A stretch of DNA of 64,000 nt from Devosia chinhatensis (lineage in GTDB: Bacteria > Pseudomonadota > Alphaproteobacteria > Rhizobiales > Devosiaceae), in contig NZ_JZEY01000054.1 in NCBI RefSeq assembly GCF_000969445.1, positions 682,001 to 746,000 of the forward strand, written 5' to 3'. A program made the position numbers and the translations under genes. Positions 17,045 through 24,796 of the stretch are shown piece by piece; positions within the stretch are counted from its first letter, which is position 1, and every line of letters starts with the position of its first letter. The notes beneath the pieces were generated by a model. That model made no database searches. It saw only the letters and a list, made by a program, of their open reading frames with translations, and was not told the DNA's origin.

Positions 17045-18889
17045 GTGGAGGGCAAACTGGCCGACACCGCTCCGAACCGTCCTCTCGCTCTGACTATCGG
17101 AGCAGCGGCAGCCACTCTTGTGATCATCCTCGGCGTCCTGTCCGGTCCGGCCCTCGTCTCCTGCTTCAACAGCGCGGATGGCATGGGCGTTTGCCTGCGC
17201 GGCAAGATGGCCGATCTGGGCCTGGCCCCGCCATTGCCCGCGCCGGCCGTGGCTGAAACCGAAGCCGCTCCGGCCACCGAGGAGGCTTCTGCCGCCGCCG
17301 TCGGTGTGGCCGCCACCGATGAAGCTGTTTCGGCAGCGCCTGAACTCGATGTCACTCCGCCGGCACCGGCCGAAGCCATCTCCGATGATGAAGCCGTGGC
17401 CGACGATGAAGCCGGCGCCATGGTCGATGCCACGTTTGGCCTGCTGCGTGCCGAGCCTGATGGCTCGGTCGTGATTGCCGGCAGCGGCACCCCCGGCAGC
17501 CAAGTTGAAGTCTTTGCCAATGGCGACCTGCTGGGGTCCGTCGAGGTTGAGCCAAGTGGCGACTGGGTGCTGGTGCCCGATGAAGGGCTAGAGCCCGGCG
17601 ATCTCGAAATCACCCTGGGCGAGGAAGGCAAGACCGGCACGGCCGAGCAATCCTTCATCGTCGTGCTCAACGAGGATCGCACCACCCAGCCGCTCGTCGT
17701 GGCCAGCACGCCCGGCCAGGCCAGTGAAGTGCTCCAGGGTCTGGAGGCGCCAGATGCCGTCGTTGCCGATGCGCCGGAAGCCGCGCCGGACACGGCCGAA
17801 GCACCCATGGAAACGGCCATGGCCGAGCCCGCTGCCACCGAGCCCGCTTCCACCGAACCCACAGCCACCGAACAGACGCCTGAGCCGACTGCACCCGCCC
17901 AGCCGGAAGCCGTCCCGACGCCAGGCGCCGAACCGGCCCCAACTACAGCGCCTCTACCCGCAGACGCCCCGGCAACCGCCGTCGCCGACGTTCCGCAACC
18001 CGCTTCCGCTCCCGCCGCGACCCCGCTGGCTCGACCGGAAGAGCCGGCTCCTGCGTCGGCCGACACGCAGACGGCTCTTGCCAGCGAACCGCAACCGGCG
18101 ACCCCTCCTGCCGTGGCGCCGGCTGCCGTTGCGGCCGTGCAGCCGACCATCGATGCCATCGAAGTCGATGGCCAGACCACCTTCTTTGCCGGCAGCGGTC
18201 CGGACGAGGGCGTGATCCGGCTTTACGTCGACGATGCCTTCGTCGCCGATGCCGAGGTCGATGGCGGGCGCTGGCTGGTCGAAGCCGGGCCGGTTCTCGA
18301 CAAGCCCAGCCAGCGGGTGCGCGTCGATCTGATCCAGCCCCCGGAAGGCGCCGTGCTGGCCCGTGCGGAAGTCGACTTCGTCGTCGACGTTCCCGCCGAT
18401 GCAGCCAATGAGATTGTCGTTGCCGACGCGCCGGCCATCTCGACGCCCGCACCGGCGGCCCAGCCCGCTCCGCTACCGGCTGCCGAGGCGCCTGCGGCCT
18501 CTTCCGCTCCGACGCCAACCCCGGAAACGGAGCCTGCCGAGGCAGTTTCTTCCGCATCGTCTGTTGCCAGCAGCCCGGCCGAGCCGACGGCTCCCGCTCA
18601 GCCCGTTGCCCCGCCGCCGGCCGCAACGCCGGCCTTAGTCGAGGCCGACCCTGCTCCGGCCGAACCGGCCGTGCCCACCATGGTGGCGGTCTCGCTGGGC
18701 GATGCCGAAGCGCAGCGCTTTGCCTCCGGCAAGGCCATCATCCGGCGTGGCGACAATCTGTGGACCATTGCCCGTCGCGTTTATGGCGAGGGCGTCAAAT
18801 ACACCGCCATCTATCAGGCCAATACCGGCCAGATTCGCGATCCAGACCGCATCTATCCCGGTCAGGTCTTCGATCTGCCGACCGAATAG
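17045..18889 (+). CDS. LysM-domain protein with long Ala/Pro/Glu-rich linkers
   Basis: A 614-residue envelope protein. Residues 1-40 hold a basic start and one hydrophobic segment (ALTIGAAAATLVIILGVLSG), a membrane anchor or signal. Two similar beta-rich modules (about 140-210, and 365-450 with IDAIEVDGQTTFFAGSGPDEG) are separated by long low-complexity Ala/Pro/Glu/Thr stretches. A C-terminal LysM peptidoglycan-binding domain runs from IRRGDNLWTIARRVYG to YPGQVFDLP (about 560-612). The start is GTG, 23 bp after cimA, so it may ride on the cysS operon. The family is widespread in Hyphomicrobiales with no settled function; cell-wall anchoring is inferred. Confidence 0.85.
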   Translation: MEGKLADTAPNRPLALTIGAAAATLVIILGVLSGPALVSCFNSADGMGVCLRGKMADLGLAPPLPAPAVAETEAAPATEEASAAAVGVAATDEAVSAAPELDVTPPAPAEAISDDEAVADDEAGAMVDATFGLLRAEPDGSVVIAGSGTPGSQVEVFANGDLLGSVEVEPSGDWVLVPDEGLEPGDLEITLGEEGKTGTAEQSFIVVLNEDRTTQPLVVASTPGQASEVLQGLEAPDAVVADAPEAAPDTAEAPMETAMAEPAATEPASTEPTATEQTPEPTAPAQPEAVPTPGAEPAPTTAPLPADAPATAVADVPQPASAPAATPLARPEEPAPASADTQTALASEPQPATPPAVAPAAVAAVQPTIDAIEVDGQTTFFAGSGPDEGVIRLYVDDAFVADAEVDGGRWLVEAGPVLDKPSQRVRVDLIQPPEGAVLARAEVDFVVDVPADAANEIVVADAPAISTPAPAAQPAPLPAAEAPAASSAPTPTPETEPAEAVSSASSVASSPAEPTAPAQPVAPPPAATPALVEADPAPAEPAVPTMVAVSLGDAEAQRFASGKAIIRRGDNLWTIARRVYGEGVKYTAIYQANTGQIRDPDRIYPGQVFDLPTE

Positions 18890-18896
18890 GACGGGA

Positions 18897-18920
18897 ACGG
18901 CGCCTCCGGGCGCCGTTTCT
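18897..18920 (+). terminator. probable terminator after the LysM gene
   Basis: AACGGCGCC / GGCGCCGTT hairpin with a TCCG loop, followed by a short TCTCC rather than a long T-run. It lies 7 bp past the stop at 18889. Confidence 0.5.
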
Positions 18921-19028
18921 CCGCGCCTATTGATTTTCGCGGTGAGACCGCCCATCTTCCATCGCAAATGACCGATCAAGATCGATCCGGCGGACGTCGT
19001 CCGTCGCCTTTCCCCAGCGAGCGATGCC

Positions 19029-19346
19029 ATGCGTGACGACGACATTGCCAACACGATGCGGGCCCTTGGCCATCCGGTGCGCCTGGAAATCCTGCGCATT
19101 CTGGCGACCCAGCAGCAGGGTCAGTGTTGCTGTGCCGATGTCACCGAAAGCTTGACGCTGGCGCAGTCCACCGTCTCCCAGCACATCAAGGTGCTGCTCG
19201 ATGCCGGGCTGATCGAACGCAAGCCCCATGGTACGCGCAACCGCTATTGCATCCGCCAGGACAAGCTGGTCGAGCTGAGTTCCGCCTTCGGCGGGCTCCT
19301 GCAGGGGCTCAATCCCACCGCCAGCAAGGAAGCGGAACCGGCCTGA
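19029..19346 (+). CDS. ArsR-family metalloregulator-type repressor
   Basis: A 105-residue winged-helix regulator. The helix-turn-helix is TLAQSTVSQHIKVLLDAGLI, and the wing is IERKPHGTRNRY. Three adjacent cysteines (Cys33-35 in GQCCCADV) sit in the position where ArsR/SmtB repressors bind soft metals or As(III) by thiolates, suggesting thiophilic metal or redox sensing. Its stop overlaps the start of an Atm1-type exporter (TGATG), so the two form an operon and the repressor probably controls it. The exact inducer cannot be read from sequence. Confidence 0.88.
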   Translation: MRDDDIANTMRALGHPVRLEILRILATQQQGQCCCADVTESLTLAQSTVSQHIKVLLDAGLIERKPHGTRNRYCIRQDKLVELSSAFGGLLQGLNPTASKEAEPA

Positions 19347-21241
19347 TGCCATCCCAGAACGCTGAGAAGAAGCCGTCCGTCAGCGCGGACGAAGGCTCGA
19401 TATTTTCTACCATCCGCAATTTGTGGGCCTATATGTGGCCCGATGACCGGCCCGACCTGCGTATGCGGGTCGTTCTCGCCATTGCCGCGCTTCTGGCCAG
19501 CAAGGTGGCCACGACCCTGGTGCCCTTCGCCTATAAGGGCATCATCGACAGTCTCGACGGCTCGACGCCGGACAGCGCGCTGATCCTGGGTCTTGCGGTG
19601 CCGGTGGCGCTGGTCATCGCCTATGTGCTCGGCAACATCATCGATGCCGGCTTCCAGCAATTGCGCGACGTGCTGTTTGCCAGCGTCGGCCAGCATGCGG
19701 TGCGCAAGCTGGCGCTGCAGACCTTCCACCACATGCATCGGCTGTCGCTCCGCTTTCATCTTCAGCGGCGCACCGGCGGGCTGTCCCGCGTCATCGAGCG
19801 CGGCACCAAGGGCATCGAGACAGTGGTGCGCTTCGCCATGCTCAACATCGCCCCGACAATCGTCGAGTTCGTGGTGGTGGCGATCATTTTCGTCTGGCTG
19901 TTCGGTGTGTCCTATCTGGGCGTGCTGGTGGTGATGATCTGGGCCTATCTCTACTTCACCATCAAGGCCTCGAACTGGCGCATTTCCATTCGCCGCCAGA
20001 TGAACGAGAGCGATACCGATGCCAATGGCAAGGCCATCGACAGCCTGCTCAATTTCGAGACGGTGAAGTATTTCGCCAACGAAAACATGGAGGCGACGCG
20101 CTTCGACGCCGCGATGGCCGGCTATGAGCGCTCCGCCATCCGCATCTGGACCTCGCTGGGTTTCCTCAATTTCGGCCAGGCCATCATTTTCTATGGCGGC
20201 TTCCTCATCATCTCGATCATGTCGATTCTGGGCGTGATGGATGGCACCCTGACGCTGGGCGATTTCGTCCTGCTCAACACCTTCCTCATGCAGATCTACC
20301 GGCCGCTCAACTTCATCGGCTTCGTCTATCGCGAACTGCGCCAGGGCCTGACCGACATCGAGGAAATGTTCAAGCTGCTCGATCAGGACCCGGAAATCAC
20401 CGACAAGCCGGGCGCCAAGCCGCTTTCGGTCACCGGCCCGGTCATCCGCTTCGAGGACGTGACCTTCCATTACGACGCCGACCGGCCGATCCTCAAAGGC
20501 GTCAGCTTCGAAGTGCCCGCCGGCAAGACCGTCGCCATTGTGGGTCCGACAGGAGCGGGCAAGTCCACCATTTCGCGCCTGCTGTTCCGTTTCTATGACG
20601 TGACGGGCGGCCGCATCACCATCGATGGCCAGGACCTGCGCGAGGTAACCCAGGAAAGCCTGCGCTCCGCGATCGGCATGGTTCCCCAGGATACGGTGCT
20701 CTTCAACGATACGATCGGCTACAATATCGAATATGGCCGTCCCGGCGCGTCCGAGGCGGAAATTCGCGAGGCTGCGAAGATGGCGCAGGTCGGCGGCTTC
20801 ATCGAAGCTCTGCCCAAGGGCTATGAGACGCCCGTTGGCGAACGGGGGCTCAAGCTTTCCGGCGGCGAAAAGCAGCGCGTCGCCATTGCCCGCACCATCC
20901 TCAAGTCGCCCTCGATCCTCATCCTCGACGAGGCGACCTCCGCCCTCGACACCAAGACCGAGCGCGACATTCAGGCGGCGCTCGACGTGGTGTCGCGCAA
21001 CCGCACCACCGTGGTCATCGCCCACCGTCTCTCGACCGTCGTCAATGCCGACGAGATCCTCGTCCTGCGTGATGGTCAGGTGGCAGAGCGCGGCAATCAC
21101 ATGGCGCTGCTGCAGCAATCGGGCCTATATGCGCAGATGTGGAACCGTCAGCGCGAAGCCAGCGAGGCGGCCGAATTGCTGGCCCGCACGCAGGAAGATC
21201 CTGATGGCTTCGTCAAGCGCGGCACCCCGGCGGCCGAATAA
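19346..21241 (+). CDS. Atm1-type ABC exporter (half-transporter)
   Basis: A 631-residue fused membrane/ATPase half-transporter that should work as a homodimer in the inner membrane. Six transmembrane segments lie at about residues 35-310. The ATPase domain has Walker A GPTGAGKST, signature LSGGEKQR, Walker B ILILDEATSALD and an IAHRLST switch His. The YKGIIDSLDG and ETVKYFANE stretches are characteristic of the Atm1/HMT1 branch, which exports glutathione-linked compounds and contributes to heavy-metal tolerance. The one-base overlap with the upstream ArsR regulator strongly suggests metal- or thiol-responsive expression. The start was chosen at the overlap ATG. Confidence 0.9.
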   Translation: MPSQNAEKKPSVSADEGSIFSTIRNLWAYMWPDDRPDLRMRVVLAIAALLASKVATTLVPFAYKGIIDSLDGSTPDSALILGLAVPVALVIAYVLGNIIDAGFQQLRDVLFASVGQHAVRKLALQTFHHMHRLSLRFHLQRRTGGLSRVIERGTKGIETVVRFAMLNIAPTIVEFVVVAIIFVWLFGVSYLGVLVVMIWAYLYFTIKASNWRISIRRQMNESDTDANGKAIDSLLNFETVKYFANENMEATRFDAAMAGYERSAIRIWTSLGFLNFGQAIIFYGGFLIISIMSILGVMDGTLTLGDFVLLNTFLMQIYRPLNFIGFVYRELRQGLTDIEEMFKLLDQDPEITDKPGAKPLSVTGPVIRFEDVTFHYDADRPILKGVSFEVPAGKTVAIVGPTGAGKSTISRLLFRFYDVTGGRITIDGQDLREVTQESLRSAIGMVPQDTVLFNDTIGYNIEYGRPGASEAEIREAAKMAQVGGFIEALPKGYETPVGERGLKLSGGEKQRVAIARTILKSPSILILDEATSALDTKTERDIQAALDVVSRNRTTVVIAHRLSTVVNADEILVLRDGQVAERGNHMALLQQSGLYAQMWNRQREASEAAELLARTQEDPDGFVKRGTPAAE

Positions 21242-21278
21242 GTATGGCTTTGGCGGGCGGGGCGGCTAGTCTGGAGAC

Positions 21279-21773
21279 ATGATCCAGACCAGCCTTCTCC
21301 CCGCCCAAGCGGCCCACAGGCCGCTCATCGCCAATCTGATTCAGCTTTACCTCTACGACATGACCGAGTTCATGCCGTTTCCGGTAGGGCCGGACGGACG
21401 GTTCGAATACGGCTTTCTCGACCGGTTCTGGCGCTTTCCCTATCTCATCCTCGTCGACGGCGAGATTGCCGGCTTTGCGCTCGTCGTCGATCAATGCCCG
21501 CTGACCGGGCGCAGCCCCTGTTTCTTCATGGCCGAGTTCTTCGTGCTCAAGGCCTATCGGCGCCATGGCGTCGGCCGGGCCGCGCTGGAACAGGTCCTGG
21601 CCGCCCATCCGGGGCCCTGGCATATCGCCGTGCCGCTTGCCAATCGGACCGGGCAGGGCTTCTGGGCAAAAGCCCTTGGCAATGCCTGCACGACGCCGCG
21701 GGACATTCATTTCGACGGGGATGACTGGACCCTATTTGCTTTTCACGCCCTTTCTTCCCCCACCGCGCTGTGA
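21279..21773 (+). CDS. GNAT-family N-acetyltransferase
   Basis: A 164-residue protein with the GNAT fold: LILVDGEIAGFALVVDQ (beta 2-4), then the acetyl-CoA loop FFVLKAYRRHGVGRAALEQVL (R-x-x-G-x-G/A variant RRHGVG). The C-terminal half is a variable substrate side. The acceptor is unknown; it resembles single-gene GNATs predicted to act on small molecules. It starts 37 bp after the Atm1 gene and could be read from the same promoter. No further functional hint is visible nearby. Confidence 0.8.
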   Translation: MIQTSLLPAQAAHRPLIANLIQLYLYDMTEFMPFPVGPDGRFEYGFLDRFWRFPYLILVDGEIAGFALVVDQCPLTGRSPCFFMAEFFVLKAYRRHGVGRAALEQVLAAHPGPWHIAVPLANRTGQGFWAKALGNACTTPRDIHFDGDDWTLFAFHALSSPTAL

Positions 21774-21824
21774 TCAAATCGCGCTGACATCCTGCGGGGG
21801 CGGGAGGCTTTTGAGCGGTGAGAT

Positions 21825-23201
21825 GTGACCAGCGCCGAACTTTCCAGCCAGGATCAACCATTGCGCCGCCCGAGCGGGCCCAAAGGCCTGCCGGTAATCG
21901 GGCATCTTCTGGAAATGAGCCGGGACACGCTGGGCTTTTTCGAGCGCAGCGCCCGTGACCATGGCGACATGACCGCGATCAGCGTCGGCGGCTTTCCCGC
22001 TGTCATCGTCAATCATCCCGACCTCATCGAGCAGGTTCTGGTCAAGCAGAACGAACATTTCACCAAGAACCGGGTGTTCTGGCGCCAGCTCGAAGCGCTG
22101 ATGGGCAATGGCCTGTTCGTGGCCGAGGATGCCGAATGGCAGCGCCAGCGCAAGCTTGCGGCACCTGCTTTCGCCACCATACCCTTGGGCTCCTATGGTC
22201 CGCACATGGTGGCGCTGACCGAGCGCAAGCTGGACGCCTGGCAGGATGGCCAGGTCGTCGACATGCATCGCGAGATGATGGCCCTGGGCCTGCAGATCGC
22301 TGCGCGTACCCTGCTCGACGCCGACGTCACCGACGATCTCGAAGCCATGGAACAGGCCGCCTATTGGGTGATCGACGAGGTGGCGGCCCGTTTTTCCAGG
22401 CCCCTGGTCGTGCCCGACTGGGTGCCCTTGCCCGGTCATCGGCGCTATCTCAAGGGCATCGCCCATCTCGAACGCATGGTCTATCGCGTCATTGCGGACA
22501 ATCGGACAGGCAAGAATGCGTCGGCAGGCTTCCTGTCTCTGCTGATGGCGGCGCGCGACGAGCAAGGCCGCCCCATGACTGACAAGGCCCTGCGCGACCA
22601 GATCTGCAACATGCTGCTGGCGGGCTACGAAACCTCCGCGCTCAGCATGGCCTATGGCTTTCACCTGCTCGGCCAGCATCGCGATATCCAGGCCGAAATT
22701 GCCGCCGAAGTCGAAGCCGTTGCTCCCGGCCGCGCCGTCACCCCGGACGATCTGCCCCATCTCAAGCATACCGAGCGGGCGGTCATCGAAATGCTGCGCC
22801 TCCTGCCGCCCGGCTGGGCCATCGGCCGCGAGGCCCGGCGCGATGTGCGCATCGGCGACTATGCCATTGCAAAGGGCACGACCGTGATCCTCAGCCCCTG
22901 GATCACCCAGCGCGATCCGCGCTATTTCGAGGACCCGCTCGCTTTCCGGCCGGATCGGTGGGCAGGCGATTTCCGCCGCCAGCTACCGCGCTTTGCCTAT
23001 TTCCCGTTTGGCGGCGGCCCCAGGATCTGCATCGGCAATCGCTTCGCCATGATGGAAGCGATGCTGCTCCTGGCCACGATTGCCCGCCGCTTCGATGTCG
23101 AATGGCTGTCCGACCGGCCGGTGAGTTTTCTGCCCTCGATTACCTTGCGGCCCGTCGGGGGGATCTGGGTTCGTCTGCATCGCCGAAATCCGTCGCGCTA
23201 G
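21825..23201 (+). CDS. cytochrome P450
   Basis: A 458-residue soluble haem monooxygenase. The haem-binding loop is FPFGGGPRICIGNRFA (Cys402). The K-helix ExxR is EMLR, and the oxygen-activation I-helix reads LLAGYETSALS, with Ser where most P450s have the second Thr. A Pro-rich start (RRPSGPKGLPVIGHLLEMS) resembles CYP102/eukaryotic-like bacterial P450s rather than the camphor type. The start is GTG. No ferredoxin or reductase gene is adjacent, so the electron donor must be encoded elsewhere. The 3' end overlaps the convergent hydrolase gene by 62 bp. The substrate is unknown. Confidence 0.92.
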   Translation: MTSAELSSQDQPLRRPSGPKGLPVIGHLLEMSRDTLGFFERSARDHGDMTAISVGGFPAVIVNHPDLIEQVLVKQNEHFTKNRVFWRQLEALMGNGLFVAEDAEWQRQRKLAAPAFATIPLGSYGPHMVALTERKLDAWQDGQVVDMHREMMALGLQIAARTLLDADVTDDLEAMEQAAYWVIDEVAARFSRPLVVPDWVPLPGHRRYLKGIAHLERMVYRVIADNRTGKNASAGFLSLLMAARDEQGRPMTDKALRDQICNMLLAGYETSALSMAYGFHLLGQHRDIQAEIAAEVEAVAPGRAVTPDDLPHLKHTERAVIEMLRLLPPGWAIGREARRDVRIGDYAIAKGTTVILSPWITQRDPRYFEDPLAFRPDRWAGDFRRQLPRFAYFPFGGGPRICIGNRFAMMEAMLLLATIARRFDVEWLSDRPVSFLPSITLRPVGGIWVRLHRRNPSR

Positions 23202-24060
23202 GCGGCAGGCGCTCTGAGACATAGGGGCCCGGCACAAGCGTCGCCATTTCTCCGGCAAAGCGAACCAGCACCGCGTTGAACAGCTCCGGATGCGACAGGA
23301 AACCCGTGTGCCCCGCGCCCTCGATAACGTGCTGGCGACCGCTCCAGAGATTGGCATAGGCGATGGTGTCGAGATAATTGAGCCGCATCACCCGGTCATG
23401 GCTGCCATTGATCATGGCAATGGGCACCGGGGAGGTTTCCACCACACGCCGCTGGTTGCTGATGCCGCCGTGGAGCAGGCTATTGCTGGTTTCCGGGCGC
23501 ATCCGCCCATCGGCGCGCAGGATGGCCGCGAAGTGCAGGCCGTCCGGATTCGGGCCGAAACACAATTCCTGCCATTTGAGCGCATCGCGCGTGGTGAACA
23601 CCGCCTTCTTGGCCAGAAGCATGTCGGGATGGGCCTGGAAAGCCCGAAGCAGCGCCAGCGGACCGCGCGAGACCGGCGGCGCGCCGATATCGACCACCCC
23701 GGCCAGCCGCTCGGGAAAGCGTTCCATCATCTCTATGGCGATATGCCCGCCCAGCGACCAGCCGACGACGAGCGCCTTGGGCAGGCGCAGGAAATTCATC
23801 ACGTCGAGCGTGGTATTGGTCAGCGCGCGCACCGAGTATTGCGCCTTGGGGTCGGTGGCGTCGTCGGATGCGCCATGTCCGGGCAGGTCGAAGGCGATCA
23901 TTCGAAACCGGCTCGTCAGCTCGGGAGAGAACTGATGCTCGAACACTTCCTTGCTGCCGCCCACGCCGTGAACCATGACGATGGGAAGGCCGGGGCCGCC
24001 GCTGTCCCGATAGCCGATCACGCCGCTGGCAAGGCGCATCGTTTCGCAAGCGACAGTCAT
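23140..24060 (-). CDS. alpha/beta hydrolase
   Basis: A 306-residue serine hydrolase of the alpha/beta fold. The oxyanion region is MVHGVGGSKEVF, the nucleophile elbow is GWSLGG (Ser102), the acid is likely the Asp in MINGSHDRVM, and the catalytic His is in EGAGHTGFLS near residue 260. The last 30 residues, a basic and Pro-rich tail, extend past the usual fold end and lie in the 62-bp overlap with the P450 gene. The substrate is not evident; it could be an esterase or a C-C hydrolase. It is divergent from the ICMT-like gene. Confidence 0.88.
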   Translation of the reverse strand: MTVACETMRLASGVIGYRDSGGPGLPIVMVHGVGGSKEVFEHQFSPELTSRFRMIAFDLPGHGASDDATDPKAQYSVRALTNTTLDVMNFLRLPKALVVGWSLGGHIAIEMMERFPERLAGVVDIGAPPVSRGPLALLRAFQAHPDMLLAKKAVFTTRDALKWQELCFGPNPDGLHFAAILRADGRMRPETSNSLLHGGISNQRRVVETSPVPIAMINGSHDRVMRLNYLDTIAYANLWSGRQHVIEGAGHTGFLSHPELFNAVLVRFAGEMATLVPGPYVSERLPPSATDFGDADEPRSPRRAAR

Positions 24061-24179
24061 GGCATGGCTCCTTTATCAGAAGGCCATGATGCACCTTAAC
24101 TCTGTAGGAGCGGTTTCCACGCTCGGTTAAGATGTAGTGGATTTTATGGGAACAGGTGAAATCGTGGGGGAATTATCGC

Positions 24180-24728
24180 ATGGAACTGGTCTTTGATATC
24201 CTGGTGACGCTGGTCGGAGGCGCCGTTGTCGGCGCCTATATCTGGTCGGTCCGCAATCACTTCAAATCCGACATCATGCCGCCCGGAGCGCGGGTGATTG
24301 CTGCCGGGGTCACTACTTCCACCATCCTCATGCTGGTGCTCACCTGGTTCACCACGCAGCCTCAGCTGGCGCAGGTGGTGGGTCTGGTGATCCAGCTGTT
24401 CAGCGTCTGGATCTTCGTTGCCGCCATTCAGGCCTCGCGCAAGGCGCGGCTGCGCTTCGTCTTCGATCCCGAGCACCCCCATTCGCTGGTGGAGCAGGGG
24501 CCCTACCGGCTGGTGCGCCACCCGTTCTACGTGTCCTATTCCATATTCTGGTTCGGCTGGGCCGTGGCCACCTGGTCCATCTGGGCCGTCCCCAGCGTTG
24601 TGATCCTGCTCTGGCTCTATATCGCCGCAGCCCGGCAGGAGGAGCAGAACTTCGCGGCCTCCCCGCTTTCCGAACAATATCGGGCCTATCGCAGCCGCAC
24701 CGGCTTTTTCCTGCCGCGCCTGGGCTGA
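24180..24728 (+). CDS. isoprenylcysteine carboxyl methyltransferase (ICMT)-like membrane protein
   Basis: A 182-residue integral membrane protein with four to five hydrophobic segments. The conserved C-terminal block is EQGPYRLVRHPFYVSY followed by a hydrophobic stretch and then RQEEQNF, the S-adenosylmethionine-binding core of the ICMT/PEMT family. Bacterial members methylate lipids or small molecules and are mostly uncharacterised. The start is set at ATG (MELVFDIL) behind a GGGGGA-type ribosome site; an upstream GTG at 24156 is less likely. A strong bidirectional terminator follows. Confidence 0.8.
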   Translation: MELVFDILVTLVGGAVVGAYIWSVRNHFKSDIMPPGARVIAAGVTTSTILMLVLTWFTTQPQLAQVVGLVIQLFSVWIFVAAIQASRKARLRFVFDPEHPHSLVEQGPYRLVRHPFYVSYSIFWFGWAVATWSIWAVPSVVILLWLYIAAARQEEQNFAASPLSEQYRAYRSRTGFFLPRLG

Positions 24729-24747
24729 TTGGGGCGTCCGCCCAATA

Positions 24748-24785
24748 GAAAAGGCCCGCATCGCTGCGGGCCTTTTCTTTTTGCG
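24748..24785 (+). terminator. bidirectional terminator between the ICMT-like gene and the RND operon
   Basis: GAAAAGGCCCGCA / TGCGGGCCTTTTC hairpin (13-bp stem, TCGC loop) followed by TTTTTG on the plus strand. The A-rich 5' arm supplies T residues on the minus strand, so it can serve both convergent genes. Confidence 0.9.
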
Positions 24786-24796
24786 GAGGGCGGGTT

